Origin: Pelagimonas sp.
GTDB lineage: Bacteria; Pseudomonadota; Alphaproteobacteria; Rhodobacterales; Rhodobacteraceae
Assembly: GCA_025210265.1 (NCBI GenBank)
Contig: JAOASD010000005.1
Span: 62,001-126,000 of the forward strand
DNA length: 64,000 nt
Direction of reading: 5' to 3'
A program made the position numbers and the translations under genes. Shown piece after piece: positions 37,514 through 45,869 of the stretch (positions within the stretch are counted from its first letter, which is position 1; each line of letters begins with the position of its first letter). Below the pieces are notes generated by a model that was given only the letters and a program-made list of their open reading frames with translations, did no database searches and was not told where the DNA came from.

Positions 37514-37658
37514 GCTTGCTTTGGTGAGCCTTGAAGCCCCTAAACGCGCCGCAGGCGCGCAAATCGTGCGGGCGCAGCCCGTGCGAAAAACCTCCTGCCA
37601 CCCTCCCCAACCAAATCCCGATATTGCCGATCCCCCGCCCCAGCCCCATATTCAAATC

Positions 37659-38345
37659 ATGTTGAAATTCGCGCCTATCCTGCTCGCCATCCTCTACGGC
37701 TTTGTCAGCTACCGCTTTTCCGCCTGGCGGACCAAACAGGAGCTGAACGCCAAATCTACCGAGCTTGCCGACGGGGATCTGAAAAAACTGACTGACCGCA
37801 TGGCGGCCTCGCTCGATCTGCCGCGCATCCGGGTGCATATCTACGAGATCGAGCCGGTGAACGGGCTGGCCGCGCCGGATGGGCGGATTTTCATCACCCG
37901 CGGTTTCTTTGCCCGCTACCGCGCGGGGGAAGTCACCGCCGAGGAAATGGCCAGCGTGATCGCGCATGAGCTAGGCCATGTGGCGCTGGGGCATTCGCGC
38001 CGCCGGATGATTGATTTTTCAGGACAAAACGCGCTGCGCACCGCGCTTGCCATGGTGCTCAGCCGCTTTCTGCCCGGCATCGGTGCGATGGTTGCCAATG
38101 CACTGACCTCGCTTCTGGCCGCGCGGCTGTCGCGCTCGGATGAATATGAGGCGGATGAATATGCCGCCGCCCTGCTGACCAAGGCCGGCATCGGGATCGG
38201 GCCTCAAATTTCGCTGTTTCACAAGCTCGACGCGCTGACCGAAGCACGCAAAGGCGCCGCCCCCGCCTGGCTGATGTCGCATCCCAAAACCGAAGACCGC
38301 ATCAAGGCGCTTGAGGCGCTGGATGCAAAATGGGCCAGGGGTTAA
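37659..38345 (+). CDS. M48-family metalloprotease
   Basis: A 228-residue zinc peptidase: N-terminal membrane anchor (about residues 3-19), the HEXXH motif in VIAHELGHVALGH (about 100-112) and the downstream glutamate in DEYEADEYAA. Related to the Ste24/HtpX/BepA-type family, which removes misfolded membrane or periplasmic proteins, though this short form has no TPR or extra helices. Start ATG 37659 by position of the anchor; no good ribosome site is visible. The 3' end overlaps the next, convergent gene by 4 bases (TTAA). Confidence 0.87.
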   Translation: MLKFAPILLAILYGFVSYRFSAWRTKQELNAKSTELADGDLKKLTDRMAASLDLPRIRVHIYEIEPVNGLAAPDGRIFITRGFFARYRAGEVTAEEMASVIAHELGHVALGHSRRRMIDFSGQNALRTALAMVLSRFLPGIGAMVANALTSLLAARLSRSDEYEADEYAAALLTKAGIGIGPQISLFHKLDALTEARKGAAPAWLMSHPKTEDRIKALEALDAKWARG

Positions 38346-39481
38346 GCGATCACCTCAAATTCCGCAGACGCCACGTCCTGCCCGTTGACCTGGATCACCA
38401 TGGAATGCGGGCCGGGATGCCAGGTAAAGGTCGTGGCGTTGCCCTTCAGGTGATGGCGTTTTTCCAACACCAGCGCCTGTCCCGGTTCCAGATTGGCTGT
38501 CTTGAGCTTGAACACCTTCTCCGCCGCACCGCCGGGACGGTGAAAGCGCAGGCGATAATCGACCATAACCGGCAGCGCCGCTGCGCTGCGTAGATTGACT
38601 GCGATACTCAGATGATCGCCAATCCGCACCGGATCCGGCTGCAGCGTCAACGCGGCCTCAACCGCCCCGGCGCGATAACCCAGCAAATCCAGCGCCCCGC
38701 GCTCGCCCCGTTTCACGGCGGTGCGCAGAGCGTGGCGGGTTAGCCAGGCCAGTTCCTTATCGGCCTGCGCCCCCTGATCCGCCCAACCGCGCAGACGGGC
38801 GACGACCTCATCCGGCATGACTTTGGACAGGTCATTCATGTGATTGGCGACCGAGCGCGTCACATAGCGCGTCGGATCCGCGTGTAGCCGATCGAGGAAC
38901 CGCAAGGGCACCGCCGGATCCAACGTGATATTGCGCGCCCAGGGCAGACGCGGGCGTGTCCCCTCGGACACCAGCCTGCGCACGTGGTAATTGTCGTCCT
39001 CGGCCCAGCGATCGAGCCGGGCCAGCGTGTCCTCGGGCCAGCGGTTCAGAAAAGGGCGAATGTAGAATTCCATCGAAAAGCGTTGGGTGGAGGCGTGCAG
39101 CAGATCCAGCGCCCTGTCATGGTGCTCCTCCAGCCCATGACGCACCGCAAGAATGCCCGGAACCGCGTGGATAAAGCGCCCGAAATCGTCGTCACGCAGC
39201 GACGGATCAAGGCGCGGAGGCATCGCGGCCTCCAACGCCTCGGCCATTTCGGGGAAGGCGCGGGGCAGATAGGGCTCAAGGCAATCGGCGATCCAGTCGA
39301 GCCGCTCCAACAGCCCGCGATCCGGGAACCCCGCCAGAACATCGCGTTGGAACCGGGCTGCATCAAAGCCCGGCAGCACGGAATGCTCACGCGCCAGATC
39401 CGCGATGCTGTCTGCGTTAAACAGCTGGTCGGCGAGGGAAAACCCAGCACCACCGCCTTTGCCATCAGGGCCCCGCGCCAT
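38342..39481 (-). CDS. DNA alkylation repair protein, AlkC-like (HEAT repeat plus Ig-like domain)
   Basis: A 379-residue protein. The N-terminal 260 residues are helical HEAT-like repeats of the AlkC/AlkD superfamily (ERLDWIADCLEPYLP; EDDNYHVRRLVSEGTRPRLPW), which excise alkylated bases without base flipping. The last about 100 residues (from IGDHLSIAVNLRS) are beta-rich and fit the Ig-like domain known to follow the repeats in AlkC. This supports AlkC type rather than AlkD, which lacks that domain. It is convergent with the M48 gene; the SDR gene follows upstream. Confidence 0.8.
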   Translation of the reverse strand: MARGPDGKGGGAGFSLADQLFNADSIADLAREHSVLPGFDAARFQRDVLAGFPDRGLLERLDWIADCLEPYLPRAFPEMAEALEAAMPPRLDPSLRDDDFGRFIHAVPGILAVRHGLEEHHDRALDLLHASTQRFSMEFYIRPFLNRWPEDTLARLDRWAEDDNYHVRRLVSEGTRPRLPWARNITLDPAVPLRFLDRLHADPTRYVTRSVANHMNDLSKVMPDEVVARLRGWADQGAQADKELAWLTRHALRTAVKRGERGALDLLGYRAGAVEAALTLQPDPVRIGDHLSIAVNLRSAAALPVMVDYRLRFHRPGGAAEKVFKLKTANLEPGQALVLEKRHHLKGNATTFTWHPGPHSMVIQVNGQDVASAEFEVIA

Positions 39482-39511
39482 GGATCATACCCCCGGCATG
39501 ACAGGGGCGAC

Positions 39512-39556
39512 CAAATCGCGCCCCCGCGATTTGCAAAAATCTTGGTAGATTTTTGC
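39512..39556. repeat. Paired palindromes between the AlkC-like and SDR genes
   Basis: Arms CAAATCGCG / CGCGATTTG (39512-39533, loop CCCC) and GCAAAAATCT / AGATTTTTGC (39533-39556, loop TGGT), sharing one base. Same scheme as 8901-8946: the joint ATTTGCAAAA and the ending TTTTGCCCC are kept while inner arms differ but stay complementary. Confidence 0.8.
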
Positions 39557-39563
39557 CCCCCGC

Positions 39564-40343
39564 TCACATCGTGGCATTGGTCGCCCCACCATCCAACAGG
39601 ATGTTCTGACCAATGATAAAGCCCGCATGTTGCGAGCACAGGAACGCGCAGGTCTGGCCAAATTCTGCCGCTGTGCCATAGCGACGCGCGGGGATGGTCG
39701 CCTCGCGCTGCGCCTTGGCGTCCTCCATGGAAATGCCCTGCGCCTGCGCCACGCCGCCATCCAGAGACACGGCGCGATCCGTGGCGTGAATGCCCGGCTG
39801 CAGGTTGTTCACCACCACCCCATGCGGCGCCACCTGCCGCGCGGTGCCCGCCACATAGCCGGTCAGCCCGGTGCGCGCCGCATTGGACAGGCCCAGCTGC
39901 GGGATCGGCGCCTTGACCGATTGCGAGGTGATATTGACCACGCGCCCCCAGCCCCGGTCGATCATGCCCGGCATCAGCGCGCTCATCAGGGCGATCGGCG
40001 TCAGCATGTTCGCGTCCAGCGCGCCGATGAAATCCTCCCGGTACCAATCGCTCCACAGTCCCGGAGGCGGGCCACCCGCATTGGTCACCAAAATGTCCAC
40101 CGCGCCTGCGGCCTCCAGAACCTCGGCCCGACCGGCCTCGGACACGATATCCGCCGCAACAGTCGTCACCGACACGTCAAAACGGGCGCGAATATCTGCG
40201 GCAGCGGCTTCCAACGCCTCAGCGCCGCGCGCATTCATCACCAGATCGACGCCCGCCTCTGCCAGCGCCTCGGCGCAGCCGCGCCCCAAACCTTTGCTCG
40301 ACGCGCAGACCAGCGCGCGTTTCCCTGCGATTCCCAGATCCAT
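39564..40343 (-). CDS. Short-chain dehydrogenase/reductase-family protein lacking the YxxxK motif
   Basis: A 259-residue SDR fold: nucleotide site VCASSKGLGRGCAEAL (about 12-27), NAGG at about 89-92 and the family C-terminus GFIIGQNILLDGG. The catalytic serine is in NITSQSV, but the position of the usual YxxxK reads LGLSNAARTGL, so both Tyr and Lys are replaced. A subgroup of SDR proteins shares this change. Whether it is an active oxidoreductase is unclear. Starts at ATG 40343 after AGGAGGTC. Confidence 0.85.
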   Translation of the reverse strand: MDLGIAGKRALVCASSKGLGRGCAEALAEAGVDLVMNARGAEALEAAAADIRARFDVSVTTVAADIVSEAGRAEVLEAAGAVDILVTNAGGPPPGLWSDWYREDFIGALDANMLTPIALMSALMPGMIDRGWGRVVNITSQSVKAPIPQLGLSNAARTGLTGYVAGTARQVAPHGVVVNNLQPGIHATDRAVSLDGGVAQAQGISMEDAKAQREATIPARRYGTAAEFGQTCAFLCSQHAGFIIGQNILLDGGATNATM

Positions 40344-40438
40344 TGCGACCTCCTGTTTGACCGTCCAAAATGGCCGGATGCGGGGCTATAAGATGCCACA
40401 TTCCCCTTGTAGACAATGGGCCAAAGACGGAATTTCCA

Positions 40439-41503
40439 ATGCAGCCGCCGCACCGCTTTACCGGCCACCAGCTGCCACAGGTCATCATGACGCGTAACGA
40501 CACATATCACCCCGGCCAGAGCCTTGACGTTTTCCGCGCCGATCACCTGCGCGTGGCCAATGGGGCCAATCTGGGCGATGCATTGGGCGTTGCTGATGAT
40601 ATGCTGCGCGACGATATTTACCGCCTCAGCCCACTGGCGCGGTTGGAACGCCTGTCGATCCGCCCCGCCCCGGCTTCGCCCTTTCACATCGCTGGCGCGT
40701 CCGAAACCGGGCAGCCCGGCGCGGCGCTGCATCTGGATTGCTGCGTCACCTTCATGTCGGGAACCGGTGAAACAACCGAATGCCTTGTTCTGGTGGAACT
40801 GGACGACACAGGCTGCATTGCGCAGATCTATGCCCTGCCCCTTGGCACGCTGGAACCGCGCGTGGATTACGCGCTGGTCGGCATTCACCGCGACACCGCC
40901 CTGCAACGCTTTGCCCAGATCGCCTGTGTCAGCTTTGCCGCCGGCACCCATATCACCCTCGCCAGTGGTGCCCAGCGCCCGGTCGAAGACCTGCGCCCCG
41001 GAGACCGCATCCTAACCCGCGATGACGGCCCGCAGGAGCTGCGCTGGATCGGCCATCACACCACCCGCGCCGTCGGTCATTTCGCGCCGGTTCTGATCCG
41101 CGCAGGCACGCTGAACAATGAAAACGATCTACTGGTCAGCCCGGATTTCCGCCTGTTCATCTATCAACGCCGCGACACGCTGGGCGCAGGCCGCCCCGAA
41201 CTGCTGGTGCGCGCGCGCCATCTGGTGAATGGCGACACAATCCGCCGGGTCGAAGGCGGGTTTGTCGACTATCACCAGATGCTGTTTGACAGCCACCAGA
41301 TCATCTATGCCGAGGGCATCGCTGCGGAATCCCTGCTGGTCGACACCCGAACCAGCGCCATCCTGCCCGACGATCTCCAAGACCATCTAAGCCAGCTAAT
41401 CCCCGGCCACAGGCGCAGCGACCACACCGATCTGGAGGTGCAGGAAACCCTGCTGTCGCGCCCCAACACCGCTGAACTGCTGCGCCGGTCCTCGATTGGT
41501 TAG
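40439..41503 (+). CDS. Hint (hedgehog/intein) domain protein
   Basis: A 354-residue protein. The N-terminal part (about 1-160) includes a short sugar- or carbohydrate-like domain of unknown type. The Hint domain starts at CVSFAAGTHITLASGAQRPVEDL (read as CVSFAAGTHITL, about 162-173, then PVEDLRPGDRILT) and ends with HQIIYAEGIAAESLL. The first residue is the nucleophilic cysteine of Hint folds. Such Hint proteins are frequent in Roseobacter genomes, often with RTX-type secreted proteins. No signal peptide. Whether it splices or processes itself is unknown. Confidence 0.87.
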   Translation: MQPPHRFTGHQLPQVIMTRNDTYHPGQSLDVFRADHLRVANGANLGDALGVADDMLRDDIYRLSPLARLERLSIRPAPASPFHIAGASETGQPGAALHLDCCVTFMSGTGETTECLVLVELDDTGCIAQIYALPLGTLEPRVDYALVGIHRDTALQRFAQIACVSFAAGTHITLASGAQRPVEDLRPGDRILTRDDGPQELRWIGHHTTRAVGHFAPVLIRAGTLNNENDLLVSPDFRLFIYQRRDTLGAGRPELLVRARHLVNGDTIRRVEGGFVDYHQMLFDSHQIIYAEGIAAESLLVDTRTSAILPDDLQDHLSQLIPGHRRSDHTDLEVQETLLSRPNTAELLRRSSIG

Positions 41504-41909
41504 GCTCAGGACTCATTAATTTACGGCGCTCAGCATGGAAAAATGCGCGGTATCAGTGGTTTGGGTTCTGCAGAAAAGGCTGATTGCCTTTGCAAGGGAT
41601 CCACGCCGCTGAGAGCGTGCATTTCTCCATGCCCGTCACCCCGAAGGGGTGCCTCAAAATTGGCATGCCTTTGGCATGACGGGTTCGCCGGGCCGTCGGG
41701 AAAACAGTCCCCCAGACTGTTTTCTGATCCTCCTTGCTGCCCCAGCCTGCGTTATATACCCTTGAAATAGAAAACTATTCCTGCGGACAGATGCCTGGCC
41801 TGAAACAAAATCCGGCGAACTGAGCGTTGAAAATTAATGGGGCCTGAGCCTAACTTGACGCGACCTGGCGTCTATGCTGCTGTCCCCTCAAGGTGATTTT
41901 GAGGGCCGC
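41504..41909. other. 406-base intergenic stretch with structured element
   Basis: I see no gene. At 41632-41683 an outer stem CCCGTC / GACGGG encloses two hairpins, CACCCC-GAA-GGGGTG and ATGCC-TTT-GGCAT, giving a cloverleaf-like three-way junction. At 41700-41724 follows a perfect hairpin with arms GAAAACAGTC / GACTGTTTTC (loop CCCCA) without a T run. The last 130 bases before the pentapeptide gene are AT-rich and probably hold its promoter. Confidence 0.5.
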
Positions 41910-43391
41910 ATGGCAAATCCACAGCATATTGAATGGTTGAAAGAAGGCGTCAAAGCATGGAATGCGCGCCGGAAACGGGATGATTTTATCCCGGATTTTG
42001 AGGGGTTTTATTTCAACCGTATATTCCCCCCTAAAAGTATAAGGCAACCACTCCAAGATTTCGCTCCAAATTTTTCCAATGCAAACATGCGAAATGCTGA
42101 AGGCATAGGATTAGTCTTCATCGAAGCCGACTTCACCGGAGCCGATTTAAGGCACGCTGATTTCGCGTCTTCAAATTTTTCCGATGCGAATTTTTCAGAC
42201 TGTATTCTGACAGATGCGCGTTTTGAATATGCGGATTTTAGAGGGGCAAAGTTCAACGCGGCCCGCGCCGCTGGAGCAAACTTCGACAATGCAAATCTGA
42301 ACCGCGCCGATTTCAGAGGAGCAGATCTACGTCGCGCCCGCCTGAAGGGAACGCAGAAATACAACACCGATGTGTCTGGTGTAGATCTGACCCAAACCCT
42401 TGGGATAGAAAAAAAATACTACACCCGGATGTTTGGGGACCGGCACACAAAGCTCCCCGACAGGCTTCCTTTTCCGCCCGAATGGGACAGGGATGGGCGC
42501 GACATCCTGCCCTCTGACCAACCAGACCACAGCGAAACGCCCACGCCGCTAAACGCCCCCTTGGTCAAGGCCAGTGCGGTGGATTTTGCCATAACCGAAA
42601 CCGGTGCAGAGGCCGTTCCGCCGGAGGGGCAGGATCTGCGCGACTATCCGTTTTCAGGGGATTGCCTACAACGGGCCTCGGCGCTGTCCCAAGGGGCGCG
42701 CGACATTGCCAGCTCCATTTCCAATAAGCTGGGTGAGGACACCCGCGCGGATTTGATCCGATATGCCGATCACCTTGACCACAGCGAAGACGGCAATCCC
42801 CATCGTCTGGTGTCATTGGCCGTGGGCATTCGCGCCGATGTCGAAGATCCGTTTATGGAAGACGCCCTTGGTCGGCGGCTCAACAACAAGCTCTCTCATT
42901 TTCTGGAACAGCATGATGCGTTTCTGTCCTGCTGCCTGCCGCTGACGGCAGAGGCCGTGGCGACAAAGGCAGACACAGTGCCCAGTCGGGATGTCAGCAA
43001 AGAAGAAGTCACCGAGATTCTGGATCGGCTGGAGGCCGCCATCACCCGAGCCGAGGCGGCGACAGAGTCTGTCTCTCAGGTGCTGTCAGGCATGCGCGCG
43101 CATGATGATGCGTTGAACAATCTGGCGATCAAGGCCTTCAGCGATCATGACATTGCGAAATTGCGCAAGGCTGTGCAGCGCGAAACTGTCGAGATCGGCA
43201 CGATCACCAGTCGGCTGTATTGGCGCGCGCAACAGGTCGTGTCCCGCACACGGGACCATGCCGGGGATCTTGCCATTGCAGGAACCCTGACTGGCAAGAC
43301 AGCACCGGACATGGCGCAGGCGATCATGACTCAGTTGGATCCGTTGATGAGACTGCTGCAAGAGCTGCTGACCGCCCTGCCCCCGATCTAA
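41910..43391 (+). CDS. Pentapeptide-repeat protein with C-terminal helical domain
   Basis: A 493-residue protein. Residues 1-25 (HIEWLKEGVKAWNARR) are the usual cap of this repeat group; about residues 50-130 are pentapeptide repeats of A(D/N)LXX type (ADFTGADLRHADF, ANFSD, ADFRGA, ANLNRADFRGADLRRARL) that fold into a right-handed beta helix. The rest is helical, with a possible coiled coil around 360-400 (LDRLEAAITRAEAATESV). ATG 41910 has GAGGG upstream; an ATG at 41874 is less likely. The first third is more AT-rich than its surroundings, which hints at transfer. Function unknown; it is not a Qnr protein by visible sequence. Confidence 0.8.
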   Translation: MANPQHIEWLKEGVKAWNARRKRDDFIPDFEGFYFNRIFPPKSIRQPLQDFAPNFSNANMRNAEGIGLVFIEADFTGADLRHADFASSNFSDANFSDCILTDARFEYADFRGAKFNAARAAGANFDNANLNRADFRGADLRRARLKGTQKYNTDVSGVDLTQTLGIEKKYYTRMFGDRHTKLPDRLPFPPEWDRDGRDILPSDQPDHSETPTPLNAPLVKASAVDFAITETGAEAVPPEGQDLRDYPFSGDCLQRASALSQGARDIASSISNKLGEDTRADLIRYADHLDHSEDGNPHRLVSLAVGIRADVEDPFMEDALGRRLNNKLSHFLEQHDAFLSCCLPLTAEAVATKADTVPSRDVSKEEVTEILDRLEAAITRAEAATESVSQVLSGMRAHDDALNNLAIKAFSDHDIAKLRKAVQRETVEIGTITSRLYWRAQQVVSRTRDHAGDLAIAGTLTGKTAPDMAQAIMTQLDPLMRLLQELLTALPPI

Positions 43392-43398
43392 ACGCACG

Positions 43399-43427
43399 TT
43401 GCCCCCGCCCCCGTTTCGCGCTAACCG
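43399..43427 (+). promoter_or_regulatory. Promoter of prfC, probably leaderless
   Basis: TTGCCC (43399-43404), 17 bases, then TAACCG (43422-43427), which ends 6 bases before the prfC ATG. Transcription would begin at or next to the start codon. A TAACCG with the same 6-base spacing precedes pyrC. Confidence 0.45.
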
Positions 43428-43433
43428 GGCGGC

Positions 43434-45047
43434 ATGAGTCAGAACCGCCCTGAATTGCCCGCTGAAATCGCCCGCCGCCGCACCTTTGCGATCATTTCGC
43501 ACCCGGATGCGGGCAAGACGACGCTGACGGAAAAATTCCTCCTTTATGGGGGTGCGATCCAGATGGCGGGACAGGTGCGCGCCAAGGGCGAAGCGCGGCG
43601 CACGCGCTCAGACTTTATGAAGATGGAGCAGGATCGCGGGATCTCGGTTTCGGCCTCCGCCATGAGCTTTGATTTTGCCTGCCGCGACACCTCGTTCCGC
43701 TTTAACCTTGTGGACACGCCCGGCCACAGCGATTTCTCCGAAGACACGTATCGCACGCTGACTGCGGTGGATGCGGCGGTGATGGTGATCGACGGGGCGA
43801 AGGGTGTGGAAAGCCAGACCCGCAAGCTGTTCGAGGTCTGCCGCCTGCGCGATCTGCCGATCCTGACCTTCTGCAACAAGATGGACCGCGAGGCGCGCGA
43901 CACGTTCGAAATCATCGACGAGATCCAGGAAAACCTGGCCATCGACGTGACCCCGGCCAGCTGGCCGATTGGCATGGGCCGGGATTTCCAGGGCTGCTAC
44001 GACATGCTGAACGACCGGCTGGAGCTGATGGACCGCGCCGACCGCAATGTCGTGGCCGAAAGCATCTCGATCAAGGGTCTGGACGATCCTGAGCTGGAAA
44101 AGCACATCCCCGAGGCGCTGCTGGAACAGCTGCGCGAAGAGGTCGAGATGGCGCGCGAATTGCTGCCCAAGCTGGACCCGCAATCGGTGCTTGAGGGGCA
44201 TATGACCCCGATCTGGTTTGGCTCTGCGATCAATTCCTTTGGTGTGCGCGAGCTGATGGATGGCATCAGCACCTTTGGCCCCGAACCTCAGATCCAAAGC
44301 GCCAGCCCGCGCGAAATCGCACCCGAGGAAAAGAAGGTCGCCGGGTTCGTGTTCAAGGTGCAGGCCAATATGGACCCCAAGCACCGCGACCGCGTGGCGT
44401 TTCTGCGCATGGCTTCGGGCCATTTCAAGCGCGGTATGAAACTGACCCATGTGCGCACCAAGAAACCCATGGCGATTTCCAACCCTGTGCTGTTCCTCGC
44501 GTCCGACCGGGAACTGGCCGAAGAGGCCTGGGCCGGTGACATCATCGGCATCCCCAACCACGGCCAGCTGCGCATTGGTGACACCCTGACCGAGGGCGAG
44601 GCGCTGAAGGTCACGGGCATCCCCTCCTTCGCGCCGGAACTGTTGCAGAATGTGCGCGCAGGCGACCCGATGAAGGCCAAACATCTGGAAAAGGCGCTGA
44701 TGCAGTTTGCCGAGGAAGGCGCGGCGAAAGTGTTCAAACCGATGATCGGTTCGGGCTTTATCGTCGGTGTTGTGGGCGCACTGCAATTCGAGGTTCTGGG
44801 CAGCCGGATCGAGCTGGAATACGGCCTGCCGGTGCGGTTCGAAGCCTCGCAATTCACCTCGGCCCGCTGGGTCAGCGGCGACAAGCTGGCAGTGGACAAG
44901 TTCGTGAACGCGAACAAGCAGCATATCAGCTATGACAATGACGGCGACGTGGTCTACCTGACCCGCCTGCAATGGGACATCGACCGGGTCGAACGCGACT
45001 ATCCCGACGTCAAACTCTCCGCGACAAAAGAGATGTTGGTGGTTTAA
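43434..45047 (+). CDS. prfC: Peptide chain release factor 3
   Basis: Translational GTPase that recycles class I release factors from the ribosome. 537 residues; G1 loop SHPDAGKTTLTEKFL (about 22-36), DTPGHSDFSEDTYRTL (G3), CNKMDREARD (G4), then domains II and III (MASGHFKRGMKLTHVRT; GVVGALQFEVLGSRIELEYG). It differs from EF-G by the ISVSASAMSFDF stretch. No ribosome site is visible upstream and a probable promoter ends 6 bases before the ATG, so the mRNA may be leaderless. Confidence 0.97.
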   Translation: MSQNRPELPAEIARRRTFAIISHPDAGKTTLTEKFLLYGGAIQMAGQVRAKGEARRTRSDFMKMEQDRGISVSASAMSFDFACRDTSFRFNLVDTPGHSDFSEDTYRTLTAVDAAVMVIDGAKGVESQTRKLFEVCRLRDLPILTFCNKMDREARDTFEIIDEIQENLAIDVTPASWPIGMGRDFQGCYDMLNDRLELMDRADRNVVAESISIKGLDDPELEKHIPEALLEQLREEVEMARELLPKLDPQSVLEGHMTPIWFGSAINSFGVRELMDGISTFGPEPQIQSASPREIAPEEKKVAGFVFKVQANMDPKHRDRVAFLRMASGHFKRGMKLTHVRTKKPMAISNPVLFLASDRELAEEAWAGDIIGIPNHGQLRIGDTLTEGEALKVTGIPSFAPELLQNVRAGDPMKAKHLEKALMQFAEEGAAKVFKPMIGSGFIVGVVGALQFEVLGSRIELEYGLPVRFEASQFTSARWVSGDKLAVDKFVNANKQHISYDNDGDVVYLTRLQWDIDRVERDYPDVKLSATKEMLVV

Positions 45048-45102
45048 TCGCGCGCAGGCGCGATTAAACCGGGTTGTCAGATCGCGTCCCAGCGCGATCT
45101 GA
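45041..45102. repeat. Two perfect palindromes at the end of prfC
   Basis: Arms GGTTTAATCGCGC / GCGCGATTAAACC (45041-45070, loop GCAG), which contain the prfC stop codon, and TCAGATCGCG / CGCGATCTGA (45077-45102, loop TCCCAG). A third palindrome, CTTTTTGC / GCAAAAAG, lies inside the adjacent 60-bp repeat. Confidence 0.8.
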
Positions 45103-45104
45103 AC

Positions 45105-45164
45105 GGTGGCAAGGGTGTCTTTTTGCAAAGCAAAAAGATCACCAGCCACACCTCTCCATTCTGG
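45105..45164 (-). repeat. 60-bp dispersed repeat, inverted copy
   Basis: Reverse complement of this segment matches 37425-37484 at 54 of 60 positions with no gap. Both copies sit in gaps after a gene (purL and prfC) and are centred on a CTTTTTGC / GCAAAAAG-type palindrome. Confidence 0.85.
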
Positions 45165-45221
45165 ACGCCCCCTCTCCACCGGCCCCCAAAACGCGCCCCG
45201 CGCGTTTTCCCCAAACAACAA

Positions 45222-45252
45222 AAAGCCCCCGCGCATCATGCGCAGGGGCAAC
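45222..45252 (-). terminator. Terminator after the YeeE/YedE operon
   Basis: On the minus strand, a GCCCCTGCGCAT / ATGCGCGGGGGC stem followed by TTTTTGTTGTTT. It is 22 bases past the second YeeE/YedE stop codon. Confidence 0.85.
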
Positions 45253-45274
45253 ACTCATCCCGTCAGAACAGCTC

Positions 45275-45865
45275 TCACTCGGCAGGCACTTCGGCGGCGT
45301 CGCGCGCCCCTGTCAGGGTCTCCGGCAGCACAAAGGCCACAAGGACAAAGACCGCGCCAAGGGCGATGCCCAGCAGATCACCGGAGATCGCAAAAACCCC
45401 GTCGAACTTGCTGCCCGGCACGCTGCCAAGGGTGACCTTGCCGCCCGCCAGCTTGGCCAGCAGGCCGCTGGCCTTCCAGCTGGGATAGGTCGCCATATAG
45501 GCCGCAGCGCCCAGCAACCCGCCTGCAATAAAGAACAGCGCGTCGCGGCGACCGCTGGCGGCGGCACAAACCCCGGTGCCAGGGCAGAACCCCGACGCGG
45601 CCCAGCCTGCGCCCAGCATCAGCCCGCCAATGAACACGCCGATATAGGCGGATTTCACGCTCATATGCGCCACATCCACAAAGCCCAGCATCTGGCCGCC
45701 AAACATCAGGATCGACCCGGTGCCGATGGCTAGAAGGATGGTCTTCATCAGCCTGATCCGACGCAGGGTCAGCATCCCGGTGATAACGCTGGGATTGGTG
45801 GCACCGATGCGGTCCAGAACGGCCCCGAAGGCGGCACCAATCGCGATGGCAAGAAGGATCTGCAT
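45275..45865 (-). CDS. YeeE/YedE-family sulfur transport membrane protein (second of pair)
   Basis: A 196-residue membrane protein with about five helices and the family cysteine motif SGFCPGTGVCAAASGRRDA (about residues 91-109). YeeE/YedE (DUF395/PF04143) proteins move thiosulfate or related sulfur species across the membrane; pairs of half-size proteins like this one and the next are common in proteobacteria. 4 bases separate it from its partner. A shared ATTC-N8-GAAT site upstream suggests sulfide-dependent expression. Confidence 0.88.
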   Translation of the reverse strand: MQILLAIAIGAAFGAVLDRIGATNPSVITGMLTLRRIRLMKTILLAIGTGSILMFGGQMLGFVDVAHMSVKSAYIGVFIGGLMLGAGWAASGFCPGTGVCAAASGRRDALFFIAGGLLGAAAYMATYPSWKASGLLAKLAGGKVTLGSVPGSKFDGVFAISGDLLGIALGAVFVLVAFVLPETLTGARDAAEVPAE

Positions 45866-45869
45866 GGTC

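Noticed and set aside
40901..41503. Possible intein in the Hint-domain gene
   Set aside because: No flanking host protein (extein) of known family is split by it; the Hint part is at the C-terminal end as in free-standing Hint proteins.
41910..42400. Qnr-type fluoroquinolone-protection protein
   Set aside because: The repeat region is too short (about 80 residues) and a large helical domain follows, unlike Qnr or MfpA.
43608..45254. 548-codon minus-strand frame over prfC
   Set aside because: Antisense shadow of prfC and the following repeats.
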